Source of the DNA: Thermogutta sp. | Lineage (GTDB): Bacteria; Planctomycetota; Planctomycetia; Pirellulales; Thermoguttaceae | Assembly (NCBI RefSeq): GCF_014359955.1 | Contig: NZ_JACIYL010000108.1 | Span: 1-8,778 of the forward strand | Direction: 5' to 3' | DNA: 8,778 bases | Shown: one piece after another, positions 1 to 5,851 of the stretch | How the letters are laid out: every line of letters starts with the position of its first letter | How positions within the stretch are numbered: the stretch's first letter is position 1 | The notes under the pieces: model-generated | Seen by the model: the letters and a program-made list of their open reading frames with translations, nothing else | Database searches by the model: none | What the model was told of the DNA's origin: nothing | Position numbers and translations under genes: made by a program

Positions 1-1456
1 GCATGAGCGGGTCGCGCAGGTGGTCACGGATCGGCCAGAGCTGATTGAGGGTATCGGCGGCCTCGCGGTATTGCTTTTGCAAAACATAAACCCCTGCTAT
101 CCCCGCCAGGCCGAAGGCCCGAAGTTCCGGTTCAGAATTCCCCATTGCGGCAAGTTCCTGAAAGAGCTGAAGGGCTTCATCCAGACGATCTTCCCGAAGG
201 TAAATCTGGGCCAGACGCATTTTAGCTCGCGAGGTCCAGTACACCTTATCGGGAAAATACTCGATCACGGCGCGCCACGCTTCTTCCGTGCCCAACTGAC
301 TGGCATGCAGCCACTGCCCGAAAATCGTATCGTATTTGGGGACATTGAGGTGCGGTGGGCCGGCCGTTTCCGCGAGAAGGGGCGGCTCGTGGATGCGATA
401 GTAACCAATGAGAAGTCCCACTCCTGTCGCCACCACCCATAAACCTGCCAGCGCCGCAGGCCAAAGCCACCAGCGGTTTCGGGCGGGAGGCGGCGCCGCT
501 TTCATCGCCTCTTCCAACTGGCGAATGGCGGATCCTCCGAGAACAACCGACCACTCTCCGGTTTCCAGATCGGGAAGTTCATCCGGCCAGCTCTCTCCCA
601 CATATTCCGCGTATATTTTGCGCAGCTCCGCAAGGAGTGCCTTGGGAGAAGCAAACCGCTCATCCGGTTCTTTGGCCAGCATCTGATGAATCACACGGCA
701 GAGCGGTCGCGGGAGATCCGGCCGCTTGTTTTCCAGCGGCTCCGGCTCCTTGGTGAGATGCATCACCCCCACGACCATGGCGTTCTCGCCTTTAAATGGT
801 GGCTCGCCGGTCAACAATTGATAGCACGTCACGCCGAAGGAATAGATGTCGCTGCGGATATCCAGCGGTTTGGCCTGAATTTGTTCCGGGCTCATGTACA
901 GGGGCGTGCCCATCGTCATGCCCACCCGAGTGAGTTCCAGGCTCTGCTCGGTGGGTCTGACCCGGGCCAGCCCGAAATCCGCCACTTTGACTTCCAGATT
1001 GCGCGTGATGAGAATATTTTCCGGTTTGATGTCTCGATGGACGATCCCCTCTTCGGCTGCCTTGGCGAGGGCCGCCGTCACCTGCCGCATGATGATGAGG
1101 GCTGTCCGCAAGTCGGCCGGACCATTCTTTTGCAGCCATTGCCGAAGGTTCACCCCCGGCACGTACTCCATGGCGATGTAGTGGATGTCGCCTTTTGAAC
1201 CGACTTCAAAAATCTGCACAATATTGGCATGGACGAGTTTCGCTACCGCCTGGGCTTCGCGACGAAACCGCTCCACATAGGTGGCATCGCTGGCGAGTTC
1301 CGGCCGGAGGACCTTCAACGCCACCTGCCGACGCAGGGAAATTTGCTCGGCCAGATAGACATCCGCCATCGCGCCCACTCCGAGGCGCCGCAAAATCCGG
1401 AAGTCTCCAACGGTTTGCCCGGAAAGGTCTCGCGAAGGTGAAGGAAATCGGGCCAC
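1..1456 (-). CDS. Membrane-anchored Ser/Thr protein kinase with TPR-like C-terminal region (3' end beyond window)
   Basis: Hanks-type (PknB-like) kinase that would phosphorylate Ser/Thr of unknown targets; 485 residues lie in the window and the frame runs off the left edge. The kinase domain spans about residues 20-275. It has a glycine-rich loop LGVGAMADVY (G26, G28; the third loop glycine is Ala31), the ATP-anchoring Lys48 in VALKVL, catalytic HRDIKPEN (H140, D142, N147), DFG at 160-162, SPE at 189-191 and Arg267 in the last subdomain. After a charged linker, one hydrophobic segment (about 329-350, rich in W/A/L/V) should cross the membrane. The remainder is helical, with spaced A/L/Y residues resembling TPR units, and probably lies outside the cytoplasm. 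Start: an in-frame TAA at 1462-1460 leaves GTG at 1456 as the only reasonable start, preceded by a GAAAGG-like ribosome binding site. It follows the J-like gene by 81 bp on the same strand. The kinase assignment is secure; its substrate is unknown. Confidence 0.93.
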   Translation of the reverse strand, partial: MARFPSPSRDLSGQTVGDFRILRRLGVGAMADVYLAEQISLRRQVALKVLRPELASDATYVERFRREAQAVAKLVHANIVQIFEVGSKGDIHYIAMEYVPGVNLRQWLQKNGPADLRTALIIMRQVTAALAKAAEEGIVHRDIKPENILITRNLEVKVADFGLARVRPTEQSLELTRVGMTMGTPLYMSPEQIQAKPLDIRSDIYSFGVTCYQLLTGEPPFKGENAMVVGVMHLTKEPEPLENKRPDLPRPLCRVIHQMLAKEPDERFASPKALLAELRKIYAEYVGESWPDELPDLETGEWSVVLGGSAIRQLEEAMKAAPPPARNRWWLWPAALAGLWVVATGVGLLIGYYRIHEPPLLAETAGPPHLNVPKYDTIFGQWLHASQLGTEEAWRAVIEYFPDKVYWTSRAKMRLAQIYLREDRLDEALQLFQELAAMGNSEPELRAFGLAGIAGVYVLQKQYREAADTLNQLWPIRDHLRDPLM

Positions 1457-1528
1457 AGCTTACGCCCTTTCGTGCGGCAGAGAAAGTTTATCGTTCTGCG
1501 TGGTCCTCTGCCATTTATTGTACACTGA

Positions 1529-1540
1529 TGAGAATTCTCA
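1529..1540. repeat. 12-bp perfect palindrome at the J-like gene stop codon
   Basis: TGAGAATTCTCA is self-complementary over all 12 bases and contains the TGA stop of the J-like gene (1540-1538). It lies about 70 bp upstream of the kinase start. It has no loop and no T-tract, so it does not look like an intrinsic terminator. It could be a dimer-protein operator for the kinase gene, or chance. Confidence 0.35.
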
Positions 1541-2122
1541 CATGCCAAGCAGTTCCTTCCGAAAAATCACCAGAATGGCGAGCACGCAAACCAGCAGGAA
1601 GAGGACACCCAACCCCACCGCTACGCCAGGATCTTTCCAGAAATCTTTGCGACGGCGTTTCAGGAGCACGGTGACTGGGACGCTCTCGGCGGAAAGACCG
1701 ACTGCTGGTCGGATCGCCGGCATTTCTGGAGATGAAACAGAGACGTTCGGATTCTCGGGTGCCGGCCCTGCAAAGGCCGGCTCCGTGGAAAGCGGCTGCG
1801 CCACCGGAAGCGGCAGCGGCGCGCCACGCCGCTGTAATTCGAAAAACAACCGCTGGTCGTAGTCTCGCTTGCGGACCGGATCGAGCAGACACACCCGGGC
1901 AGCGGCCAGCTCATTGAGAATCCGCTGGCACACGTCGGCGTATTTTCCCGCCTGGAAACGCCGAACGTGGCCAATCTGGCGATCGGCCGCATTGATGATC
2001 ACGTCGGGATCGCCTTCAAACAGCGGTATCCCCAGCAACCGATAGTAGTTCGGCGGCTGTTCTTCCGGCGGGATGCCCAACCATTTTCGGTAAGGATCGA
2101 ACAGAGGTTCGTTCTCGGTCAT
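1538..2122 (-). CDS. J-domain-like membrane protein lacking HPD, planctomycete type
   Basis: Protein of 194 residues. The N-terminal region, about 8-92 (FDPYRKWLGI, NYYRLLGI, then DPDVIINAADRQ, ILNELAAARVCLLDP, RKRDYD), has the helix pattern and closing DPxxRxxYD of J-domain proteins. The HPD tripeptide that stimulates Hsp70 is absent: the equivalent turn reads HVRRFQAG. It is therefore unlikely to be a working DnaJ co-chaperone and is better seen as an adaptor module. A Pro/Ala-rich linker (about 100-150) and a basic stretch KRRRK (155-159) precede a single membrane helix (about 166-187), placing the J-like part in the cytoplasm. The start is uncertain: ATG 2122 gives the short leader I would expect before FDPYRKWLGI, ATG 2152 adds ten residues, and neither has a strong ribosome binding site. 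It lies between the DUF1080 and kinase genes on the same strand, which suggests co-transcription and a link to kinase signalling (inference). Confidence 0.85.
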   Translation of the reverse strand: MTENEPLFDPYRKWLGIPPEEQPPNYYRLLGIPLFEGDPDVIINAADRQIGHVRRFQAGKYADVCQRILNELAAARVCLLDPVRKRDYDQRLFFELQRRGAPLPLPVAQPLSTEPAFAGPAPENPNVSVSSPEMPAIRPAVGLSAESVPVTVLLKRRRKDFWKDPGVAVGLGVLFLLVCVLAILVIFRKELLGM

Positions 2123-2162
2123 TGGCGAGGCTACGACGTCCGTTCCGCCCATATCGTCCCGG

Positions 2163-2801
2163 CTACGGAAGCTCCTTGATGCGGATGTTGCGGAATTCAA
2201 CTTTCATCGGGGGTCCGGCGTGCAACTGGAGGGCGATGATACCCTCTTTGGCGCCTTCGGGACTCTTTTCCACGTAATCCACGGTGGTGAAGCCGTTCAA
2301 CTCCAGCCGAATCCGGGGACCGTCGCAGGTGATGGTGTATTCGTTCCAGTCGCCGGGCTTGACGTGCTTGGCCACCTCTTCGGGATTCACATCAGCGAGA
2401 ATGCCCCGGCCCCGCTCTTCGTAGAGTATCCCCATGTAGCGCTTTTCGGCGATGTCCGCCTGATAGCCGGCCACGATGAAATCGTCCAGACGTTTGCTGC
2501 GAATTTGCACGCCGGAATTGTGGTTCCGCAGGCGGAACTCCAATTTGAGGATGAAGTTTTTGTAGGTCTTTGTCGTGCAGAGGAAGGTGTTGTGGGGAGT
2601 TCGCGTTTCGTCGGTACTGCCCACGATCACGCCATCCTGGACGGACCAGAAACGGGGATCGCCCTCCCAACCGGCGAGGGTCTTGCCGTCAAAGAGCGGC
2701 TTGAAGCCTTCTTTCTCTGCCGCTCTGACAGCCGCCGACCGCGAGGCGAACAGCGCAATTAATATCACCAGGCAAGCGGGCACACATGGGTTTTTCCTCA
2801 T
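2163..2801 (-). CDS. Secreted DUF1080 protein (3-keto-disaccharide hydrolase domain)
   Basis: Protein of 212 residues with a signal peptide (MRKN, hydrophobic core 9-20, likely cleavage after RAA at about 28), so exported. The rest is one DUF1080 domain, a concanavalin-like beta-sandwich. It begins FKPLFDGKTLAGWEG (33-47), continues with FWSVQDGVIVGS, the core NHNSGVQIRS (93-102) and GYQADI (112-117), then DWNEYTITCDGPRIRLELNG (151-170), and ends with the usual strand VEFRNIRIKEL. Members of this family are annotated as 3-keto-disaccharide hydrolases; the substrate here cannot be read from sequence. ATG 2801 is chosen over upstream in-frame starts because GAGGAG sits 6 nt before it and it begins a proper signal peptide. 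The length is that of a single-domain member. It is the first gene of a minus-strand run with the J-like protein and kinase, although its job fits better with the glycoside hydrolases beyond the repeat region. Confidence 0.9.
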   Translation of the reverse strand: MRKNPCVPACLVILIALFASRSAAVRAAEKEGFKPLFDGKTLAGWEGDPRFWSVQDGVIVGSTDETRTPHNTFLCTTKTYKNFILKLEFRLRNHNSGVQIRSKRLDDFIVAGYQADIAEKRYMGILYEERGRGILADVNPEEVAKHVKPGDWNEYTITCDGPRIRLELNGFTTVDYVEKSPEGAKEGIIALQLHAGPPMKVEFRNIRIKELP

Positions 2802-2905
2802 GGTGGTCTCCTCGAAGCAAAGGGGCAATGCGATTCGGGGCGGCTTCACACCCAGCGAGGTGAACTCCGCTGACAGCCAAAAAGGCAGGGGCATTTCCTT
2901 TGCCC

Positions 2906-2934
2906 AGAATACCATCACCCGACAGGCAACTCAA
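2906..2934 (-). promoter_or_regulatory. Candidate sigma70-like promoter for the DUF1080 gene
   Basis: On the minus strand, TTGAGT (2934-2929) and TATTCT (2911-2906) are separated by exactly 17 bp, matching the -35 and -10 consensus at four of six positions each. Transcription would start near 2900, giving a leader of about 100 nt before ATG 2801. The match is modest and found by eye only. Confidence 0.3.
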
Positions 2935-3033
2935 GCGGCCAGGACGGCGAGTCGACATCACTTGTCTTCTGTTGCTGGAAAGGACTTTCGGTGGGCCCCC
3001 GATAGGGGCGATTCATGAATGGCCCCCACAATG

Positions 3034-3060
3034 TCGGAGGGATTTTTTTCGGAGGGACCC
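3034..3060 (+). repeat. Two truncated repeat leaders at 15-bp spacing
   Basis: TCGGAGGGA begins at 3034 and again at 3049 (TCGGAGGGACCC). The first full copy begins at 3064, so three leaders start exactly 15 bp apart. The two truncated units lack the closing stem arm. They look like partial copies made by slippage or partial deletion. Confidence 0.6.
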
Positions 3061-3063
3061 GCT

Positions 3064-3089
3064 TCGGAGGGACCTGCTTGTCAGGTCCG
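3064..3089 (+). repeat. Hairpin repeat copy A (26 bp)
   Basis: Leader TCGGAG, stem GGACCTG / CAGGTCC (7 bp, perfect) with loop CTTGT, then G. Copies A and C are identical over 26 bp, and B differs at one loop base. Confidence 0.9.
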
Positions 3090-3093
3090 CATA

Positions 3094-3119
3094 TCGGAGG
3101 GACCTGCCTGTCAGGTCCG
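3094..3119 (+). repeat. Hairpin repeat copy B (26 bp)
   Basis: Same leader and stem as copy A, beginning 30 bp after it. The loop is CCTGT instead of CTTGT. The stem is unchanged. Confidence 0.9.
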
Positions 3120-3152
3120 CCTTTTCAGAATTGATCGTTCATTGTGGTTCAC

Positions 3153-3178
3153 CGGGCACGACGAGCGTGCCCCTCCGA
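3153..3178 (-). repeat. Hairpin repeat copy D, inverted, with a different stem
   Basis: Read on the minus strand this 26-bp unit has the same leader TCGGAG, then stem GGGCACG / CGTGCCC (7 bp, perfect), loop CTCGT, then G. Leader, stem length, loop length and total length match copies A-C, but the stem sequence differs at matching positions on both arms. Pairing is therefore kept by compensating changes. Confidence 0.8.
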
Positions 3179-3186
3179 GACATCCT

Positions 3187-3212
3187 TCGGAGGGACCTGC
3201 TTGTCAGGTCCG
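3187..3212 (+). repeat. Hairpin repeat copy C (26 bp)
   Basis: Identical to copy A over all 26 bases. It is the copy nearest the 3' end of the minus-strand hydrolase gene, about 32 bp past its TAG stop. Confidence 0.9.
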
Positions 3213-3244
3213 ATCAACAGCCGTCGATGACCCATTCCCCTTCA

Positions 3245-4174
3245 CTATTTGACGATACCAGCTTCTACTTCAGACGGTTGAAGGGGTGCCTTCCATGTGA
3301 TTGTCGCTTCTTCCTTCTCGATGTCGAGAAAGACGCTGGCGTACTCGAATTCCCGGGTGTAAGTGTAGCCGTTACGGACGGCCGGCCCCTTGGGCGGACC
3401 CAGCGGGCGGTCATACTCAGCCGGACGGGTCATCCACATCTTGCTGGTTTTCGCATCGTAGCCGTCGTTCAAGTAGAAATAGCTGTATTTCTCGGCACAG
3501 ACAAGAAAGATTGCCAACTGGTAGGTGAAACGGCTCTTCGCGTCCCTGTTTTGCCTGGCGAGATCGCCAATGGCGTTGTCGCTCCCGGCAGGAGACCGCG
3601 GAGCCTCATCCGCATCTTGCTGGTTGGCGCCCAAGTTACACGTGTAGGCGATGATCAGTCCCTGCCGGGCGGCTCTCTGAAAGTCCCTGATTCCCTTGGC
3701 AACATAGTCCTTCTTGGACATTCCCACGGCGCCCTCGAAGCCCTCGATATAGGAACCGTCCAACGCCTTGATATAACTGAGGCCCGAATCGGGCAAACGC
3801 GCCCTCAAGATATTCCCCACGATTAACTTGTGTGGCCCAAGCCTCTTTCGCAAATCCTCCATCATGGTCACATATCCGGCCAACATACCGGCTTTCTTCT
3901 CCTCTCCAATAACATCTTTCAGAAACGTGGGCTCCAGAATCTTGACCACACCGTCCACGAAGATTCCGTCAATGGCGGGATCGGAACAAACCTGTTCTGC
4001 GGCATCGATCCACCACTCACGCAACGCCTTGTTCGTGAGATCATAGGCCTGGAGCCGGTTGCGGATAAGTTTGTCTCTGCCGTCGCGCCCGACCAGAAAG
4101 GCCCCGGGGATATTTTTCAACATCTCGTTGGCAGCGTAGCCTCCGTAATGCACGATCACGTTCCGGTAATACAA
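3245..4174 (-). CDS. Putative glycoside hydrolase, C-terminal fragment after frameshift
   Basis: This frame carries most of a TIM-barrel-like hydrolase and should be read with the fragment at 4464-4156. Joined by a -1 shift they give one protein of about 406 residues. The fragment starts in the middle of a barrel element, and TTG 4174 is a nominal start only. Visible features are NVIVHYGGY near the N-terminus, AYDLTNKALREWW (43-55), and DPAIDGIFVDG (65-75), whose two acidic residues D69 and D74 sit at a strand end as in barrel active sites. KLIVGN, YIEGFEG and a C-terminal beta-rich tail (TREFEYASVFLDIEKEEATITW) follow. The pattern resembles the poorly characterised hypothetical glycosyl hydrolase families (GHL15-like); I cannot name a substrate. 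It ends with TAG at 3245. It is translationally downstream of the GH43/GH117-like gene. Confidence 0.7.
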   Translation of the reverse strand: MYYRNVIVHYGGYAANEMLKNIPGAFLVGRDGRDKLIRNRLQAYDLTNKALREWWIDAAEQVCSDPAIDGIFVDGVVKILEPTFLKDVIGEEKKAGMLAGYVTMMEDLRKRLGPHKLIVGNILRARLPDSGLSYIKALDGSYIEGFEGAVGMSKKDYVAKGIRDFQRAARQGLIIAYTCNLGANQQDADEAPRSPAGSDNAIGDLARQNRDAKSRFTYQLAIFLVCAEKYSYFYLNDGYDAKTSKMWMTRPAEYDRPLGPPKGPAVRNGYTYTREFEYASVFLDIEKEEATITWKAPLQPSEVEAGIVK

Positions 4175-4464
4175 GATTTTTTCGCCGGATTGATCGCCTT
4201 CACAGCCCGGGCGGCATGCAGCGTTCCCGCCTCGACGGAGCCGAAATCCGTGTGTCCCGTGGCCTTCTCAAAGGTAATCAGGGGAAAGGTCGCAAGGTAG
4301 CGAATCTCGTCCTCGGTGAATGCCGTGTCCTTACGGATATGCATGTACAAGGGCACATGGTCCCAGGAGAATGCCGGCATCCGATCCGGGTCAGCCACAG
4401 ACGCTGCAAACAGATTTGTCGCCACCAGGGTGCCCAGAGCAACCCCTAACAAGTGCTTCTGCAT
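4156..4464 (-). CDS. Putative glycoside hydrolase, N-terminal fragment ending early by frameshift
   Basis: Encodes 102 residues: a signal peptide (about 1-21, LLGVALGTLVATNLFAA), then a mature start with YMHIRKDTAFTEDEIRYLA and FPLITFEKATG (60-70), typical of the first strands of the barrel. VEAGTLHAARAVKAINPAKK (77-96) follows. After Lys95-Lys96 (AAA AAA) this frame reads five unrelated-looking residues plus a few more and stops at 4156, while the -1 frame continues smoothly as ILYYRNVIVHYGGY. ATG 4464 follows the TAA of the upstream gene with no gap, and GGAGGT (4477-4472) lies 7 nt before it, so the start is secure. The gene is either a real frameshift mutant, a sequencing error in the A6 run, or a slippage-dependent gene. 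Confidence 0.75.
   Translation of the reverse strand: MQKHLLGVALGTLVATNLFAASVADPDRMPAFSWDHVPLYMHIRKDTAFTEDEIRYLATFPLITFEKATGHTDFGSVEAGTLHAARAVKAINPAKKSCITGT
4172..4182 (-). other. A6 tract with -1 frame change inside the hydrolase gene
   Basis: The run of six T on the plus strand (4177-4182) is read as AAA AAA (Lys95-Lys96). Stepping back one base gives ATC TTG TAT TAC, restoring the hydrolase frame as KKILYY. One extra A in the run would do the same. Confidence 0.8.
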
Positions 4465-5442
4465 TTACTCTACCTCCACGAGGTCAAATCGCTGGATGAA
4501 GGGGAGAAATCCGGCCTTTTTCCCGATATGCAGACCCCACTCCATCCGCCTGCCTGTACCGCTGTCAGTAAATGCTTCCGGCCGATAGGCACCCGGCGCG
4601 GTGGGAACATTGAGGATGTTGTGCGTTTTCGTGAAGTGAAGTCCGTCCTCGGCATACATGATGGAACAGGTGATTTCTTTCGGCCCGACCCTGCCGATCA
4701 TCGCAGCAACACCCTTACCCTGCGGCCACACCAGGACTTCGTGATTGCCGGGGACCACAGGGTTGCCGACATACTTGACAAAGGGTCCCGCTGGTTTCTC
4801 GGAGATGGCCACTCCCATCTTGGTTTCCGCGGGGGTTTTTCCCAACTGACGCCCTTTGTAGTAGAGCCAGTATTTCCCCTCCCGCACGATCAGGCAGGCG
4901 TCATCAACCAGGTGACTGTCGAAGTCCTCCGGATGATCGCTGTTTTTCAACACCGGATTGGTCGCCAGGCGTTCCCAGGGGCCATCGGGCGAATCGGATA
5001 CCGCAACGCCGATTTTGGAGTCCGGATTAAAGTCCTTGCCGAACGGTCGGGAGGTGCCCGTGTAAAACAGCCAGTAACGTCCCTCGGCGACCAGAATATT
5101 GGGCGTGAAGACGCTGGCTCCATCCCAGCTTCCAGGCTCACCTTTTCCGAGAGCCATTCCTCGTTCCGTCCATGTGTGACCATCCGGCGAAGTTGCGTAC
5201 CAGATCGTCGCATCATAGCCCGAGGCAATCTTTCCCTTCGAATACCACACGTAATAGAGATCACCAACCTTGATGATGTCGCTCGGATCCCGGCGCATCA
5301 CGCCTGGTTCGGCACCGATGCCCTTCGCCTCCGAATAGATCGCTTTTATCGTCCCGATTTCCGCCCGAGCCGAGACACTCAGTCCCGCGACCAGTCCAAT
5401 GAGTAGCCATCCCGTGAGCAGCCATCCAAGTCGTCGTTTCAT
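4465..5442 (-). CDS. Secreted GH43/GH117-like five-bladed beta-propeller glycosidase
   Basis: Protein of 325 residues. A signal peptide at 1-27 (MKRRLG, long hydrophobic core, ARA cleavage) exports it. The mature part shows the repeated blade signatures of the GH43/GH32/GH117 propeller group. These are RRDPSDIIKVGDLYYVWYS (50-68; Asp52 is the likely catalytic base by analogy with the DP motif), IWYATSPDGHTWTE (80-93), VFTPNILVAEGRYWLFYTG (111-129), IGVAVSDSPDGPWE (144-157), DDACLIVREGKYWLYYKG (181-198), MGVAISEKPAGPF (209-221) and IMYAEDGLHF (261-270). AEPGVMRRDPSDI followed by WDGASVFTPNI is more like GH117-type members than classic xylosidases, but family placement is by eye and the substrate is open. 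ATG 5442 is chosen because GAGGAG lies 8 nt before it and it opens the signal peptide. It heads a two-gene operon with the frameshifted hydrolase and faces the esterase gene across a divergent region. Confidence 0.85.
   Translation of the reverse strand: MKRRLGWLLTGWLLIGLVAGLSVSARAEIGTIKAIYSEAKGIGAEPGVMRRDPSDIIKVGDLYYVWYSKGKIASGYDATIWYATSPDGHTWTERGMALGKGEPGSWDGASVFTPNILVAEGRYWLFYTGTSRPFGKDFNPDSKIGVAVSDSPDGPWERLATNPVLKNSDHPEDFDSHLVDDACLIVREGKYWLYYKGRQLGKTPAETKMGVAISEKPAGPFVKYVGNPVVPGNHEVLVWPQGKGVAAMIGRVGPKEITCSIMYAEDGLHFTKTHNILNVPTAPGAYRPEAFTDSGTGRRMEWGLHIGKKAGFLPFIQRFDLVEVE
4472..4477 (-). promoter_or_regulatory. Ribosome binding site GGAGGT inside the end of the upstream gene
   Basis: GGAGGT encodes part of the last codons of the GH43/GH117-like gene and stands 7 nt before ATG 4464. 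The upstream TAA (4467-4465) abuts that ATG, so the two genes are very likely translated from one mRNA by termination and re-initiation. Confidence 0.75.
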
Positions 5443-5507
5443 TCTGCACTCTCCTCTTTTTGTGGCATTTCGTGTGAACACCGTGACCGGGCTCAATGGG
5501 CCGGTTG

Positions 5508-5534
5508 GTCGCTCTTCGGATAAGACGGAGCGAC
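5508..5534 (-). other. Stem-loop in the likely leader of the glycosidase operon
   Basis: GTCGCTC and GAGCGAC form a perfect 7-bp stem around a 13-nt loop. It lies about 65 nt before ATG 5442 and would be in the untranslated leader if transcription starts at the candidate promoter near 5700. No T-tract follows, so it is not an obvious terminator. Confidence 0.4.
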
Positions 5535-5699
5535 AAGCCTGATGGGGTCTTCCCACGGAACAACCTGGTTCATTATCCACAAAAGTTCGTGCCGCCGAGA
5601 GGGTTTCCGCATCACATCAAAGCGCGCCACGACCAGCGCCCGCTGCTGCTCCGGCTTTCGCCTCGCCAGCCTTCCATCCTGTCCGATTGGCTATCTTGC

Positions 5700-5729
5700 T
5701 TTATACGTCTTTCTATCAACCCGTCACAA
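5700..5729 (-). promoter_or_regulatory. Candidate promoter for the glycosidase operon
   Basis: On the minus strand, TTGTGA (5729-5724) and TATAAA (5705-5700) are 18 bp apart, with four and five matches to the -35 and -10 consensus. The leader would be about 250 nt long, which is unusual. Found by eye. Confidence 0.3.
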
Positions 5730-5776
5730 CCACGAGATTTTAATGCCATCGAATTGCGATTCTGCAGAGGTTTGCG

Positions 5777-5805
5777 TTGCCACTTGTGGGGCGGGTGCTT
5801 AGATT
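5777..5805 (+). promoter_or_regulatory. Candidate promoter for the esterase gene
   Basis: TTGCCA (5777-5782, five of six matches) and TAGATT (5800-5805, four of six) are separated by 17 bp. Transcription would start near 5812, giving a leader of about 40 nt to ATG 5852. Confidence 0.4.
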
Positions 5806-5851
5806 ATAGGCGTATCCCCAACTTGATGAGTTTCGCCGAGGAGCCGTGACC

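Larger units (their letters stand above)
2802..3244. other. Non-coding region with hairpin-repeat cluster
   Basis: 443 bp between the stop of the putative glycoside hydrolase and the start of the DUF1080 gene, both on the minus strand. I see no protein-like reading frame; the frames that cross it merely translate the repeats. It holds the DUF1080 ribosome binding site and a candidate promoter (2906-2934). It also holds a small hairpin GCCCC-cgata-GGGGC (2995-3009), a 10-bp palindrome ATTCATGAAT (3011-3020) and the repeat family at 3034-3212. The first repeat hairpin lies about 32 bp past the hydrolase stop codon and could act as a 3' end or mRNA-protecting structure, but no T-tract follows it on the minus strand. 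Confidence 0.7.
5443..5851. other. Divergent intergenic region between glycosidase and esterase genes
   Basis: 409 bp between two outward-facing starts. It holds a candidate promoter for each direction, a hairpin at 5508-5534 and ribosome binding sites at both ends (minus-strand GAGGAG before 5442, plus-strand GAGGAG at 5838-5843). Reading frames here show no protein-like character. A shared control region for both transcription units is plausible. Confidence 0.6.

Noticed and set aside
3064..3119. Intrinsic terminator formed by the repeat hairpins
   Set aside because: Flanking genes are on the minus strand, and no T-tract follows the stems in that direction. The TTTT after copy B is on the plus strand, where no gene ends.
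3034..3212. CRISPR array
   Set aside because: Spacing is irregular (30 and 93 bp), one copy is inverted with a different stem, there are no uniform spacers, and no cas genes are near.
3019..3252. Short frame with a repeated SEGPACQVR peptide
   Set aside because: The peptide repeat is only the translation of the 26-bp hairpin DNA repeats. There is no ribosome binding site or plausible protein fold.
2900..3826. Long plus-strand reading frame of 308 codons over the repeats and the hydrolase gene
   Set aside because: Its first part translates the DNA repeats and its remainder is antisense to a recognisable hydrolase. It contains no domain-like pattern.
4453..5406. Long plus-strand reading frame of 317 codons
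   Set aside because: It is antisense to the GH43/GH117-like gene, whose translation has a signal peptide, a ribosome binding site and blade motifs.
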